Notes: a model not told the origin generated them from the sequence alone. A stretch of DNA of 64,000 nt from Demequina litoralis (GCF_030418455.1 NZ_JAUHPW010000009.1:85063-149062), one strand, 5' to 3'; positions 16,789 to 25,300 are shown, numbered from the stretch's first letter. Numbers and translations: made by a program.

Positions 16789-17552
16789 GGCGCGCCCGGG
16801 TGGCGGCGGCCGGCATCGTCGCGATCGCGCTCGGCGGCTGCGCCGCCTTCTCCCCGGACACGGAGGGCGCCCCCTCGACGGCGGTCACGCACGTGCTCGA
16901 CGTGTACGCGGCCGCGTCGCTGTCCGGGGTCATGGAGACCCTGGCGGACGAGTTCGAGGAGGTGCTCCCCTGGGTCGACGTGCGCGTCACGTACGGCGGC
17001 AGCAGCGACCTCGCGGCGCAGATCCTCGAGGGCGCCCCGGCGGCCGTCTTCGCGTCCGCCGACGAGGCGCAGATGGCCGCTGTCGCCGACGAGGTCGCGG
17101 GCGAGCCCGTCGTCTTCGCCACCAACACGCTCACCATCGCCGTGCCCGAGGGCAACCCCGCCGGGGTGACCGGGCTCGCGTCCCTCGCGGACGATGCGGT
17201 GGTCTCGGTGATCTGTGCACCGCAGGTGCCGTGCGGCGCCGCGACGGCCGAGCTCGCCGCGCATCAGGGCGTCGACATCGCCGCGGTCTCCGAGGAGCTC
17301 AGCGTCACGGATGTCCTGGGCAAGGTCGCCTCCGGCCAGGCAGATGCGGGCGTCGTCTACGTCACCGACGTCCCGCGCGCGGCGGGCGTCGAGGCGGTCT
17401 CGATCGACGGCGCGGACGCCGTGGTCAACCGCTACCCCATCGCCCGGCTCACGAGGTCCGACTTCGCGGAGATCGCCGACGACTTCGTCGCCTACGTCGC
17501 CGGTGCCGAGGGCCGGGCCGTGCTCGCCGACGCGGGCTTCGGGGCGCCGTGA
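16785..17552 (+). CDS. modA: molybdate ABC transporter substrate-binding lipoprotein
   Basis: 255 residues. Lipoprotein signal ending LGGC, lipidated cysteine near residue 19. The mature protein has the ModA pattern: LDVYAAASLSGVMETLADEF, VTYGGSSDLAAQI, VFASADEAQM, and later SVTDVLGKVASGQADAGVVY. It captures molybdate outside the membrane for ModBC. GTG 16785 overlaps the regulator stop (GTGA), and the stop overlaps the modB GTG in the same way. Confidence 0.93.
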   Translation: MRRARVAAAGIVAIALGGCAAFSPDTEGAPSTAVTHVLDVYAAASLSGVMETLADEFEEVLPWVDVRVTYGGSSDLAAQILEGAPAAVFASADEAQMAAVADEVAGEPVVFATNTLTIAVPEGNPAGVTGLASLADDAVVSVICAPQVPCGAATAELAAHQGVDIAAVSEELSVTDVLGKVASGQADAGVVYVTDVPRAAGVEAVSIDGADAVVNRYPIARLTRSDFAEIADDFVAYVAGAEGRAVLADAGFGAP

Positions 17553-18328
17553 CGGGCCCGCGCTGGCTCGTGCCGCTCGCCGTCGCGGGAGCGCTGCTCG
17601 TCGCGCTGCCGCTGGTGGGGCTGCTCGCGCGCGCGAGCTGGGGGGACATGTGGGCGCTCATCACCGCGCCCGCGTCGCTCCAGGCGCTCGCGCTGAGCCT
17701 GCGGACCTCGGTCGCCGCGACCGCGCTCGTGCTGGTGCTGGGCGTGCCGCTCGGCTTCGCGCTGCACGGGCTCCACGGACGCGTCCGCGCCGTCGCGCGC
17801 GCGGTGCTGCTCGCGCCGCTCGTGCTGCCGCCCGTGGTCGGGGGCCTCGCGCTGCTGTACGCGTTCGGCCGCCGCGGGCTGCTCGGCGGGCCGCTCGACG
17901 AGGCGGGCGTGTCGATCGCCTACACGACCGTCGCGGTCGTGCTCGCGCAGGCCTTCGTCGCGATGCCGTTCATGGTGGTGTCGGTCGAGTCCGCGCTGGC
18001 CGCGCACGGGACGCGGCGCGAGGCGATCGCGGCGACGCTCGGGGCGTCGCGCACCCGGATCCTGGCGCGGGTCACCCTGCCGGCGCTCGGGCCCGCGCTG
18101 GCCACGGGCACCGTGCTCGCCTTCGCCCGCGCCCTCGGCGAGTTCGGCGCGACGCTGACCTTCGCGGGCTCGCTCGCCGGCGTCACGCGCACCACGCCGC
18201 TCGAGATCTACCTCGCCCGCGAGACCGATCCCGACGCGGCCGTGGCCCTGTCGATCGTGCTGCTCGTCGTCGCCGTGGCGGTGGTCGCGGTCGCGTACCG
18301 CCCCGTCGCGGGAAGGGCGGTGCGATGA
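17549..18328 (+). CDS. modB: molybdate ABC transporter permease
   Basis: 259 residues with about six membrane helices. The permease signature EAIAATLGASRTRILARVTL and GALGEFG-like FARALGEFGATLTFAGSLAG are those of ModB. It forms the membrane channel with ModC. Start GTG 17549 overlaps the modA stop; stop overlaps the modC ATG (ATGA). Confidence 0.93.
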   Translation: MTGPRWLVPLAVAGALLVALPLVGLLARASWGDMWALITAPASLQALALSLRTSVAATALVLVLGVPLGFALHGLHGRVRAVARAVLLAPLVLPPVVGGLALLYAFGRRGLLGGPLDEAGVSIAYTTVAVVLAQAFVAMPFMVVSVESALAAHGTRREAIAATLGASRTRILARVTLPALGPALATGTVLAFARALGEFGATLTFAGSLAGVTRTTPLEIYLARETDPDAAVALSIVLLVVAVAVVAVAYRPVAGRAVR

Positions 18329-19347
18329 GGCTCGAGGCGCGGGTCGAGGTCGCGGAGCGCGGGGTCGAGGCGGACGTCACGGTCGGCGCGGGCCGCACAC
18401 TCGCGCTGCTGGGCCCGAACGGCTCCGGGAAGTCCACCGCGCTCGAGGCGATCGCCGGCGTCGTGCGGCCCGGCCGCGCGCGCATCGTGCTCGACGGGCG
18501 TGAGCTCGTCGGGTCGGGACGGCCCGTGCCGCCCCGCGACCGGGGCATCGTCCTCCTCGCGCAGGACGATGCGCTGTTCCCCATGAGCGTGCTCGACAAC
18601 GTCGCATTCGGGCCGCGGGCGGCCGGACGGCGGGACGCGCGCCGGGTCGCGGAGGCGTGGCTCGAGCGCGTGGGGTGTGCGGACCTCGCCTCACGCCGCC
18701 CGGGCGACCTGTCGGGCGGGCAGGCGCGCCGCGTCGCGATCGCGCGGGCGCTCGCGGCCGAGCCCCGCGTGCTGCTGCTGGACGAGCCGTTCGCGGGCCT
18801 GGACGTGGAGGCCGCGTCCGCGATCCGCACGATGCTGCGGAGCCTGCTCGCGGACGTCACGGCGATCATCACGACGCACGACGTCCTCGACGCGCACACG
18901 CTGGCGGACGACGTGGCGGTGATGGCCGGGGGTCGCGTCGTCGAGGCGGGGACGGCCACCGAGGTCCTCACCCGGCCGCGCACGCCGTTCGCGGCCCGGA
19001 TGGCCGCGCGCGTGCTGGTCGCGGGGACGATGCGCGGGGGCGCCCTCGAGCTGGAGGGCGGCGTGCGCGTGCCCGTGAGCGGTGGCCCGCGCGGCGGCGA
19101 GGCGGCGGCGGTCGCGCTGCCGCCGTCCGCCGTCGTGCTCGCGATCGGGGACGCGCCGCGCGACCGGTCGCTCGCATGGGTGCCGGACGCCGTGCGGGCG
19201 CTCGAGCCTCGCGGCGACGAGGTGCGGGTGGTCGGCGCGGCGGTCGCCGCGGACGTCGACGCCGCCGTCGCCGCCTCGCTCGATGCGGGCGCCGTGGTGT
19301 GGTTCGGCGTGCCGCGGGGGCACCTCGCGTACGCCCTCACGGGGTGA
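18325..19347 (+). CDS. modC: molybdate ABC transporter ATP-binding protein
   Basis: 340 residues. Walker A GPNGSGKS at 30-37, signature LSGGQ at 129-133, Walker B VLLLDEP at about 149-155 and the H-loop in TTHD. After about residue 225 a TOBE/Mop-like C-terminal domain binds oxyanion and may regulate import. The final codons lie in a 13-bp direct repeat (19332-19344 and 19350-19362) that duplicates sequence across the stop. An inverted pair of 9-mers is embedded at 18545-18572. Confidence 0.93.
   Translation: MRLEARVEVAERGVEADVTVGAGRTLALLGPNGSGKSTALEAIAGVVRPGRARIVLDGRELVGSGRPVPPRDRGIVLLAQDDALFPMSVLDNVAFGPRAAGRRDARRVAEAWLERVGCADLASRRPGDLSGGQARRVAIARALAAEPRVLLLDEPFAGLDVEAASAIRTMLRSLLADVTAIITTHDVLDAHTLADDVAVMAGGRVVEAGTATEVLTRPRTPFAARMAARVLVAGTMRGGALELEGGVRVPVSGGPRGGEAAAVALPPSAVVLAIGDAPRDRSLAWVPDAVRALEPRGDEVRVVGAAVAADVDAAVAASLDAGAVVWFGVPRGHLAYALTG
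18545..18572. repeat. inverted pair of the dispersed 9-mer GGACGATGC inside modC
   Basis: GCATCGTCC at 18545-18553 and GGACGATGC at 18564-18572 form a perfect 9-bp inverted repeat with a 10-nt loop within coding sequence. They are two of about 40 exact copies of this 9-mer in the window; all positions are listed in the findings. Confidence 0.9.
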
Positions 19348-19414
19348 TCCGCCCTCACGGGGCGAGGAGCGCCGGCGCGAGCGCATCGCAACCCCGGCGA
19401 AACACGGCCGTTCG

Positions 19415-19420
19415 TACACT
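19415..19420 (+). promoter_or_regulatory. -10 hexamer TACACT of mog-moaE-moaA
   Basis: TACACT with 7 nt to ATG 19428; leaderless start for the three-gene cofactor operon, separating it from modABC. Confidence 0.6.
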
Positions 19421-19427
19421 AACGGGC

Positions 19428-19919
19428 ATGGCCCCGGACCTGTCGGGCGTGCGCGTGCACGTCGTCACCGCGTCGAACCGATCCGCGCGCGGCGAGCGCG
19501 CGGACGCGTCCGGCCCGGTGCTCGCGGAGGCGATGGCGGCGCTGGGCGCGGAGGTCGGCACGCGCATCGTCCCCGACGGCGTCGACCCGGTGCGCGGCGC
19601 GATCCGCGCGGCGATCGCCGGCGGCGCGCGCGTGGTCATCACCACCGGCGGAACCGGGCTCACCCCGGAGGACCTCACCCCCGAGGCGACGGCTCCGCTG
19701 CTCGCGCGGCCGCTGCCCGGGGTCGCGGAGCGGCTGCGCGCGGTCGATGCCGAGGCGGTCCCCACCGCGGTGCTGTCGCGCGGGCTGGCCGGGGTGACCG
19801 AGGAGGGCACGATCGTGGTGAACGTCGCCGGATCGCCGGGGGCCGCGCGGTCCGCGGCGGCCGTGCTGGCGGCCGTGCTGCCGCACGCGCTGTCGCAGCT
19901 GGACGGAGGAGACCATTGA
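19428..19919 (+). CDS. mog: molybdopterin adenylyltransferase / MogA-MoaB family
   Basis: 163 residues with the MoCF-binding fold: VHVVTASNRSARGERADASG, VITTGGTGLTPEDLTPEAT, and the phosphate loop VNVAGSPGAARSAAAVL. The family adenylylates molybdopterin before metal insertion by MoeA, which is encoded in the nitrate operon downstream. It is the first gene of mog-moaE-moaA; its TGA overlaps the moaE TTG. MogA and MoaB cannot be separated by eye; the role is the same. Confidence 0.88.
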   Translation: MAPDLSGVRVHVVTASNRSARGERADASGPVLAEAMAALGAEVGTRIVPDGVDPVRGAIRAAIAGGARVVITTGGTGLTPEDLTPEATAPLLARPLPGVAERLRAVDAEAVPTAVLSRGLAGVTEEGTIVVNVAGSPGAARSAAAVLAAVLPHALSQLDGGDH

Positions 19920-20332
19920 TCGCGCTCGCCTCGATCTCGGACGCGGCGTTGTCGCTCGACGCGCACGTCGCCGCCGTCGCGGGGCCGCGCGCCGGCGCGA
20001 TCGCGACGTTCATCGGCACGGTCCGCGACCACGACCCCTCCGTCGAGGGCGAGGTGGTCGGGCTCGACTACTCGGCTCATCCCTCCGCCGCGGAGGTGCT
20101 GGGCGCGCTGGCGGCGCGTCACGACGCCCCCGACCTCGTCATCGCCGTCACCCATCGCATCGGCTCGCTGAGCGTGGGAGAGGCGGCCATCGTCGCCGCG
20201 GTGTCCGCGCCGCATCGTCGCGAGGCGCTCGACACGGTGTCCGCGCTGGTGGAGACCGTGAAGGCCGAGCTGCCCGTGTGGAAGCGCGAGCTGCTCGCGG
20301 ACGGGTCGCACACGTGGGTGGGTGTGGCGTGA
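19916..20332 (+). CDS. moaE: molybdopterin synthase catalytic subunit
   Basis: 138 residues. MoaE landmarks: AGAIATFIGTVRDHDPSVEG, VVGLDYSAHPSAAE, and the active-site region VTHRIGSLSVGEAAIV with VKAELPVWKRE. With MoaD (23651-23884, other operon) it converts cPMP to molybdopterin. The start is TTG 19916, overlapping the mog stop as TTGA and preceded by GGAGGA at a good distance; no ATG or GTG fits. Confidence 0.92.
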   Translation: MIALASISDAALSLDAHVAAVAGPRAGAIATFIGTVRDHDPSVEGEVVGLDYSAHPSAAEVLGALAARHDAPDLVIAVTHRIGSLSVGEAAIVAAVSAPHRREALDTVSALVETVKAELPVWKRELLADGSHTWVGVA

Positions 20333-21327
20333 CGGCGGGTCTCGTCGACCGGTTCGGGCGCGTCCACCGCGACCTGCGCATCTCGCTCACCGACCGCTGC
20401 TCGCTGCGCTGCACGTACTGCATGCCGGCGGACGGGGTGCCGTGGCTCGCCTCGTCGACGCTGCTCACCACCGAGGAGCTGGTGCGTCTCGCACGCGTCG
20501 CCGTGTCGCTCGGGGTGACCGAGATCCGGCTCACCGGCGGCGAGCCGCTGCTGCGTCCCGACGTGGTCGACGTGGTGCGCGCGCTCGCGGCGATCGAAGG
20601 GCCCGACGGGCCGCTGGACCTGTCGCTCACCACCAACGCGCTGCGGCTGCCGGCGCTCGCGGCGCCCTTGCGGGACGCGGGGCTCGCGCGGGTCAACATC
20701 TCGCTCGACACGCTCCAGCGCGCGCGGTTCATCGAGCTCACGCGGCGCGACCGTCTCGCGGACACGCTCGCCGGGATCGAGGCGGCGCGCGCGGTGGGCT
20801 TCTCCCCCGTCAAGCTCAACGCGCTCGTGATGCGTGGCGTGAACGACGACGAGATTGGCGACCTGGTCGCGTTCGCCGTGGAGCGCGGGCTCGAGATGCG
20901 GTTCATCGAGCACATGCCGCTCGACGGCGGGCACACGTGGCGGCGCGAGGAGATGGTGACGGGCGAGGAGATCCTGTCCGCGGTCGCGTCGCGGTACGAG
21001 CTCGAGGCGCTCGGGCACGACGGCGCGGCGCCCGCGTCCCAGTTCCGGATCGTCGGGACCTCGGCGACGGTCGGGGTGATCGCGTCGGTGACGCGCGCGT
21101 TCTGCGACCGCTGCGACCGCGTGCGGCTCACGGCCGACGGCCAGTTCCGCAACTGCCTCTTCGCGCACGAGGAGTCCGACCTGCGGTCGTTGATGAGGGA
21201 CGGGGCGGACGATGCGCGGCTCGCCGAGGCGATGCAGGCGTGCGTCGCGCTGAAGAAGCCCAGGCACGGCATCGACGACCCGTCGTTCGTGCAGCCGTCG
21301 CGCCCGATGAGCGCGATCGGGGGCTGA
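20329..21327 (+). CDS. moaA: GTP 3',8-cyclase
   Basis: 332 residues, radical SAM enzyme for the first step of molybdenum cofactor synthesis. N-terminal cluster motif CSLRCTYC gives Cys24, Cys28 and Cys31; the C-terminal cluster is CDRCDR with a third cysteine in FRNC (about 259, 262, 276). LTGGEPLLRPDVVDVVRAL and the functional C-terminal Gly-Gly are present. GTG 20329 overlaps the moaE stop. moaC, for the second step, lies in the minus-strand operon. Confidence 0.95.
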   Translation: MTAGLVDRFGRVHRDLRISLTDRCSLRCTYCMPADGVPWLASSTLLTTEELVRLARVAVSLGVTEIRLTGGEPLLRPDVVDVVRALAAIEGPDGPLDLSLTTNALRLPALAAPLRDAGLARVNISLDTLQRARFIELTRRDRLADTLAGIEAARAVGFSPVKLNALVMRGVNDDEIGDLVAFAVERGLEMRFIEHMPLDGGHTWRREEMVTGEEILSAVASRYELEALGHDGAAPASQFRIVGTSATVGVIASVTRAFCDRCDRVRLTADGQFRNCLFAHEESDLRSLMRDGADDARLAEAMQACVALKKPRHGIDDPSFVQPSRPMSAIGG

Positions 21328-21336
21328 GACGCCCCC
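21319..21336. terminator. short hairpin between moaA and the GyrI-like gene
   Basis: GGGGGC-TGAGAC-GCCCCC, with the moaA stop in the loop, in a 19-bp convergent gap. Likely serves both genes. Confidence 0.5.
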
Positions 21337-21346
21337 CACCTGGATG

Positions 21347-21991
21347 TCAGGCCGGCGCGACCGGCTGACGGAGGATCGTGCGGAGCTTCTCGGGTGCGAC
21401 CTTGCGGAAGTCGCTGAGGTAGATCTCGTGGTGCCGGCCGGTCATGCGGAGGCTGTTGCCTGGGATGAACTCGTCGTGGATCCGCGCGAGGACGGGACCC
21501 TCGTCGTCGAAGGACCCGACGTGGAGGGTCTGCACGCATCGTCTCTCCGCGAGCGTCTCGAGCCGCACGTCGTCCAGCCGCGGCGGGGCGCCCTTCGCCG
21601 CAGCCGCCTTGCGGGCCGTCTCGCGGGCCGTCTCGCGGGCCGTCTCGACCAGCGCATCGTCCACCCACCCGGGCGTCATGATCATGAGCGTCCACCGCCA
21701 CGCGGACTTGTCGCGGCGCGTGGTGAAGGCGGAGGGGTCGTCGGCGGTCCACAGCCCCTCGAGCGGCGGCACGACGTAATCGCGGCCAACCTCCTTCTTG
21801 GACGCGAACTTCACCTTGTAGGCGACCGGGTAGAGGGCCTCGATGGCCTGGGCGAAGTCCGGGCTCGTGTTGGGGTCGCCGCGGCCGTCGACCATGAGGT
21901 AGCGGGTGGGCGGCACGTCGAGGATGCGGATCTCTCCGCGTCGCGCCTGGTAGGCGTCGAGGGACTTCTTGAAGTCGACCTTGTCCGTCAT
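21347..21991 (-). CDS. GyrI-like small-molecule-binding domain protein
   Basis: 214 residues resembling the stand-alone GyrI-like (SOUL/BacTOxR) family: VDFKKSLDAYQARRGEIRI, PTRYLMVDGRGDPNTSPDF, LYPVAYKVKFASKK, WRWTLMIMTPGWV and HEIYLSDFRKVAPEKLRTIL. Such domains bind hydrophobic ligands; no DNA-binding part is present. A threefold ETAR repeat (tandem DNA repeat around 21612-21650) sits in a helix. Start at ATG 21991. A further-upstream start in the same frame has no family support. Confidence 0.75.
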   Translation of the reverse strand: MTDKVDFKKSLDAYQARRGEIRILDVPPTRYLMVDGRGDPNTSPDFAQAIEALYPVAYKVKFASKKEVGRDYVVPPLEGLWTADDPSAFTTRRDKSAWRWTLMIMTPGWVDDALVETARETARETARKAAAAKGAPPRLDDVRLETLAERRCVQTLHVGSFDDEGPVLARIHDEFIPGNSLRMTGRHHEIYLSDFRKVAPEKLRTILRQPVAPA

Positions 21992-22092
21992 CGCTGCGCC
22001 CCCTTGAGGCGAGTCTGGCACACCCCCGGCTGCCCGTCGCCTGGCTGTCGTGTGCCCGTGTCCCCGCGTCCGCGCGTGCTCGTGCGGGGTGA

Positions 22093-22128
22093 TGTCCACA
22101 GGCAGTATTGGGGTGGAAACTGTCCACA
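22093..22128 (+). promoter_or_regulatory. two DnaA-box-like octamers TGTCCACA
   Basis: TGTCCACA at 22093-22100 and 22121-22128, 28 nt apart, in the 191-bp divergent region before the HNH gene. The actinobacterial DnaA box is TTGTCCACA; each copy matches eight of nine. No cluster or AT-rich unwinding region is present, so this is not an origin. Confidence 0.35.
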
Positions 22129-22182
22129 TACCTGGGGTGATGGCTTCTGGGCGTTGTCTGACCCTCGTGGTGGACTTGTCGC

Positions 22183-23570
22183 ATGGAGTTCTCGGTGCTG
22201 GATGTCGCGAAGGGCTTGGTGCCGCTCAGGCCCTTCGAGCAGCGCGACCTGCGCACCCTGTCCGAGGACGAGCTCGCGACCGCGTTGGAGGTCGCGGGGA
22301 AGCTGGCGCGGCTGGCGGATGTGCCGGGGGTGATGCTCGCGGCCGAGGCGGAGCGGCGTTCCAAGGACAAGCCCGGTGGTGGGATGGCGCGCAGGCGCGG
22401 TCACCGCAACGCCAACGGGATGGTCGCGAAGAAGCGGGGCGGGTCGGCCGGGCAGGCACGTGATGCGATCGTCACGGGCCGGCTGTTCGACAACGGCGAC
22501 GACGGTGACGATGCCGGCGGTGCCGGCGGTGCTGGCGGCGCGGGCGCCGGCGGTGGTGGCGGTGGCAGCGGTGAGACGCCGAGGTTCCGTCATGTGGCGG
22601 CCGCAGTGAAGGCCGGCGACCTGTCGGCGGCGCAGGCGGCGCTGGTGATCGACACCCTCGAGGCCCTCGACGGTGCGGGCGAGGACGTCGAGAAGGCGCT
22701 GGTCGCGAAGGCGTTGAAGCTGTCGTTGGCGGATCTGCGCAAGGCATGCCTGGAGCTGCGGGCCGGTGGGAGGAGCGGGAGAAGCGCCAGCGCGCCGAAC
22801 GCTACCTGTCCCTCACGGAAGGCGCCGACGGGATGGTGCGGATCTCGGGCCTGCTGGATCCGGCATCGGCGGCACCGATCAAGACGTGGTGCGACGCGCA
22901 GGTCAAGGACGCGTTCCGCAAGCGCCGCGACGAGGGATTGGGGGCCGCGCCTCCGGGGGAGGCGGGCCGGATCCGCGTGGACGCGCTGGTGGACCTCGCC
23001 CGTCACGGGATGCGCTGCGACCAGCCCGGCTCGGGGGTGTCGACCGAGGTCGTGATCCGCATCGACTACGACGCCCTCACCACCGGGGTGGGGCTCGGAT
23101 CGTGTGACGCGGTGTCGACACCGCTGTCAGCCGGGCAGATGCGACGCATGATGGTCGACGCGCGGATGCTCCCCATCGTCCTCGGTGGCGGCTCCCAGGT
23201 CCTCGACGTGGGCTACGCCCGCCGATACTTCACCCCCGCCCAACGCCACGCGCTCGCCGAGAGGGACGGTGGATGCGCGTTCTGCCATGCCCCGGTGGCG
23301 TGGTGCGACGCCCACCATATTGCCTGGTGGAAGCTCGACTCCGGCCCCACCGACCTGTCCAACGGGGTCCTCCTGTGCACACGCTGCCACCATCGGATCC
23401 ACGACGACGGCTGGCAGGTCAAGGCCACAGCCACCGAGGTGTGGTTCATCCCGCCCGTCACGGTCGACCCCCTCCAACGCCCCCGCCAAGGCGGCAAGGC
23501 AGCACTACGAATCGACATCACCGACACCCACCCCACCGGCAACCCCGACGCCACCGACCCACCCAGATGA
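22183..23570 (+). pseudogene. DUF222 / HNH endonuclease family gene with internal frameshift
   Basis: The DUF222 half is read from ATG 22183 (FSVLDVAKGLVPLRPFEQRD onward) through LRKACLELRA near 22762. From about 22767 the family sequence continues one frame back with WEEREKRQRAERYLSL, GLLDPASAAPIKTW and the HNH domain near the end: CAFCHAPVAWCDAHH, then NGVLLCTRCHHRIHDDGW. The stop is at 23570. The two parts form one normal-length protein separated by a -1 shift, equal to a one-base deletion. A glycine-rich insertion lies around residues 105-128. This family is abundant in Actinobacteria, of unclear function. Sequencing error, true decay or programmed frameshift are all possible. Confidence 0.8.
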
Positions 23571-23650
23571 CCCCGCCCCGACGGCGCCCACCCCCACGGG
23601 AGGCGCCGCACCGGCATGCCCAGGCGGCCGGAAGATGGGCTGCGCGGCGG

Positions 23651-23884
23651 CTATCCCCCGGCGAACGGCGGCAGCACGTCCACGAGATCCCCGGAGGCGA
23701 GGGCTGCGGCGTCCTCGAGGCGCGTGCCCTCGCGCAGGATCGCGCACTGGCCGATCACCCGCGGAGCCTCGTCGCCGCGGGCAGCGAGGGCCTCGCGCAG
23801 GCCTATCACGGTGCCCACATCGAGCGTGAGCTCCTGCGCGTCGGCGGCCTCCGCGGCCGCCGCGAACAGCCGGACGGTGATCAC
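23651..23884 (-). CDS. moaD: molybdopterin synthase sulfur carrier subunit
   Basis: 77 residues, ubiquitin-like fold ending in Gly-Gly (DVLPPFAGG), the residue thiolated to carry sulfur to MoaE. VITVRLFAAAAEAADAQELT at the front and GQCAILREGTRLEDAAALAS are typical. GTG 23884 overlaps the stop of the DUF6457 gene. It is the last gene of the 14-gene nitrate/molybdenum operon. The 80 bp beyond it, to the HNH gene, show nothing clear. Confidence 0.88.
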   Translation of the reverse strand: MITVRLFAAAAEAADAQELTLDVGTVIGLREALAARGDEAPRVIGQCAILREGTRLEDAAALASGDLVDVLPPFAGG

Positions 23885-24132
23885 TCGGCCGCCCAACGGG
23901 CCGCGAGCGCCTGCGCGGTCCCGCACTCGGGTCCGATGTCGTCTCCCGCCGCCGCGCGCCGGCCCGCCGCGTAGCCGACCAGGAAGGTCGTGAGCGGCGC
24001 CGCCGGCCGCACGACGGAGTGCGCGGCGTCGCGCGCCACGTCGAGCAACGCCTGCACGTCGAGCTGGCCCAGGTCGAGCTCGAGCTCGGTCGCGAGCGCC
24101 GCGACCCACTGATCCATGGTGCCCTCGGTCAT
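23881..24132 (-). CDS. DUF6457 small protein
   Basis: 83 residues, MDQWVAALATELELDLGQL then LLDVARDAAHSVVRPAAPLT and TFLVGYAAGRRAA. This small helical family is found beside or fused to MobA/FdhD-type cofactor genes in Actinobacteria; function unknown. Here its ATG overlaps the mobA stop and its stop overlaps the moaD start, which ties it to molybdenum cofactor work. Confidence 0.78.
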   Translation of the reverse strand: MTEGTMDQWVAALATELELDLGQLDVQALLDVARDAAHSVVRPAAPLTTFLVGYAAGRRAAAGDDIGPECGTAQALAARWAAE

Positions 24133-24696
24133 CCCAACCGCTCCTTCCAGTAGTCCTCATCCTCGCGGGTGTCGAGATCCCGGGCGAGGTCGCCCGACGC
24201 GGAGAGCCCCGCCATCGGGATCCCCTCGACCAGCCGCCTCAGCGAGGTGCCCGCCAGATCCCCGGTGCACCGCTCCGCGAGCATCGAGGTCGGGTACACC
24301 GCCAGCAGCTGCTGAGCGAAGCCTCCGGCGTCCACCGCCCACGCGCCGCGATCGTCGGCCGCGGCGTCGAGCAGTGGCGGGAGCACCTCCCCCGCCAGCG
24401 GGGTGTCCACGCCGAGAACGGCCGTCACGGGTGCGGGTTCACGCTCGCGCGCCAGCTCCGCGATCCCCGCCGCGACCGCGGCGGCCGGGCCGCCGCCCGC
24501 GGGCTCCTCGACGGTCCAGCGCACACCCTCGGCGCGAGGCCCGCCGACCACGACCACGCTCGCCGCTCCCGCGACCGCGTCGAGCGCGCGCTCGAGGAGC
24601 GTGCTGCCGCCGACGACGAGCTCGGGCTTCGACACACCGCCGAGCCGTGAGCCGCGCCCTCCTGCGACGACGATCGCGTCCCAGCGGTCAGCCACG
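24129..24696 (-). CDS. mobA: molybdenum cofactor guanylyl/cytidylyltransferase, MobA-like
   Basis: About 189 residues with an NTP-transferase (GT-A) fold: IVVAGGRGSRLGGVSKPELV near the N-terminus, the nucleotide-binding loop with lysine replaced in part by SKPEL, and GVDTPLAGEVLPPLLDAA holding the metal-binding Asp. It attaches a nucleotide to the cofactor, usually GMP for the bis-MGD enzymes to which NasA belongs. GTG 24696 begins just before the core strand; a start at 24722 is also possible. Confidence 0.8.
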
Positions 24697-24740
24697 GCGA
24701 GACCCCGCCCACGCGCCGGCACTCCTGCTCACGGCCCTCG

Positions 24741-24815
24741 TACCCGCGGCTCTCGGACCCACGGCGTTCAAACCCACGGTCCTCGGACCCACGGCGCGAC
24801 TACCCACGGCGCCAC
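24741..24815 (-). repeat. five-copy 15-bp tandem repeat overlapping the moaC stop
   Basis: ACCCACGG-like cores recur at exactly 15-bp spacing (blocks start at 24741, 24756, 24771, 24786, 24801). On the minus strand, in the moaC frame, they spell pentapeptides of the form xRGxE. The moaC TAG (24800-24802) lies within the array, so translation stops after the first unit. Confidence 0.75.
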
Positions 24816-25300
24816 GACCCCGACTTGCCGCCGTCCTTCGCGACGAGCCTGATGTCGCGGATGGTGGTGCCCTTGTCGAGCGCCTTCACCATGTCGACGA
24901 TGTTGAGCGCCGACACGGACACCGCGGTGAATGCCTCCATCTCCACACCGGTCCGGTCCGCGGTCGACACGGTCGCACTGATGCGGACGCCGCCGTCCTC
25001 CACCTCGACCTCGACGACCGCGCCGTGGACGCCGATGACGTGGGCGAGAGGCAGCAGCTCGGGGGTCCGTTTGGCGGCGGCGATGCCGGCGATCCGCGCG
25101 AGTGCCAGCGCGTCGCCCTTCGGCACCGTCCCGTCCCGCAGCGCCGCCACCACGTGCGGAGCGCACGCGACGAAACCCTCGGCGGTCGCGCTGCGCACGG
25201 TGGGCTGCTTGCGGGTCACATCGACCATGCGGACCTGGCCGCGTCCATCGAGGTGGGTGAAGGCGGGCCCGGTCGCGCCGGCGTCGCTGGTCTCGCTCAT
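24800..25300 (-). CDS. moaC: cyclic pyranopterin monophosphate synthase
   Basis: 166 residues. MoaC signatures: FTHLDGRGQVRMVDVTRKQP, AAKRTPELLPLAHVIGVHGA and GVEMEAFTAVSVSALNIVDM with the catalytic VKALDKG. It makes cPMP from the MoaA product. The ATG overlaps the moeA stop (ATGA). The last residues (GSWRRG) already belong to a 15-bp tandem repeat that continues in frame past the stop, so the tail is lineage-specific. Confidence 0.93.
   Translation of the reverse strand: MSETSDAGATGPAFTHLDGRGQVRMVDVTRKQPTVRSATAEGFVACAPHVVAALRDGTVPKGDALALARIAGIAAAKRTPELLPLAHVIGVHGAVVEVEVEDGGVRISATVSTADRTGVEMEAFTAVSVSALNIVDMVKALDKGTTIRDIRLVAKDGGKSGSWRRG

Noticed and set aside
22093..22128. Origin of replication
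   Set aside because: Only two imperfect DnaA-like boxes, no dnaA, dnaN or gyrB, and no AT-rich region.
22183..23570. Homing endonuclease, intein or mobile element for the HNH gene
   Set aside because: The DUF222-HNH architecture is a chromosomally dispersed actinobacterial family; no inverted ends, target duplication or interrupted host gene is visible.
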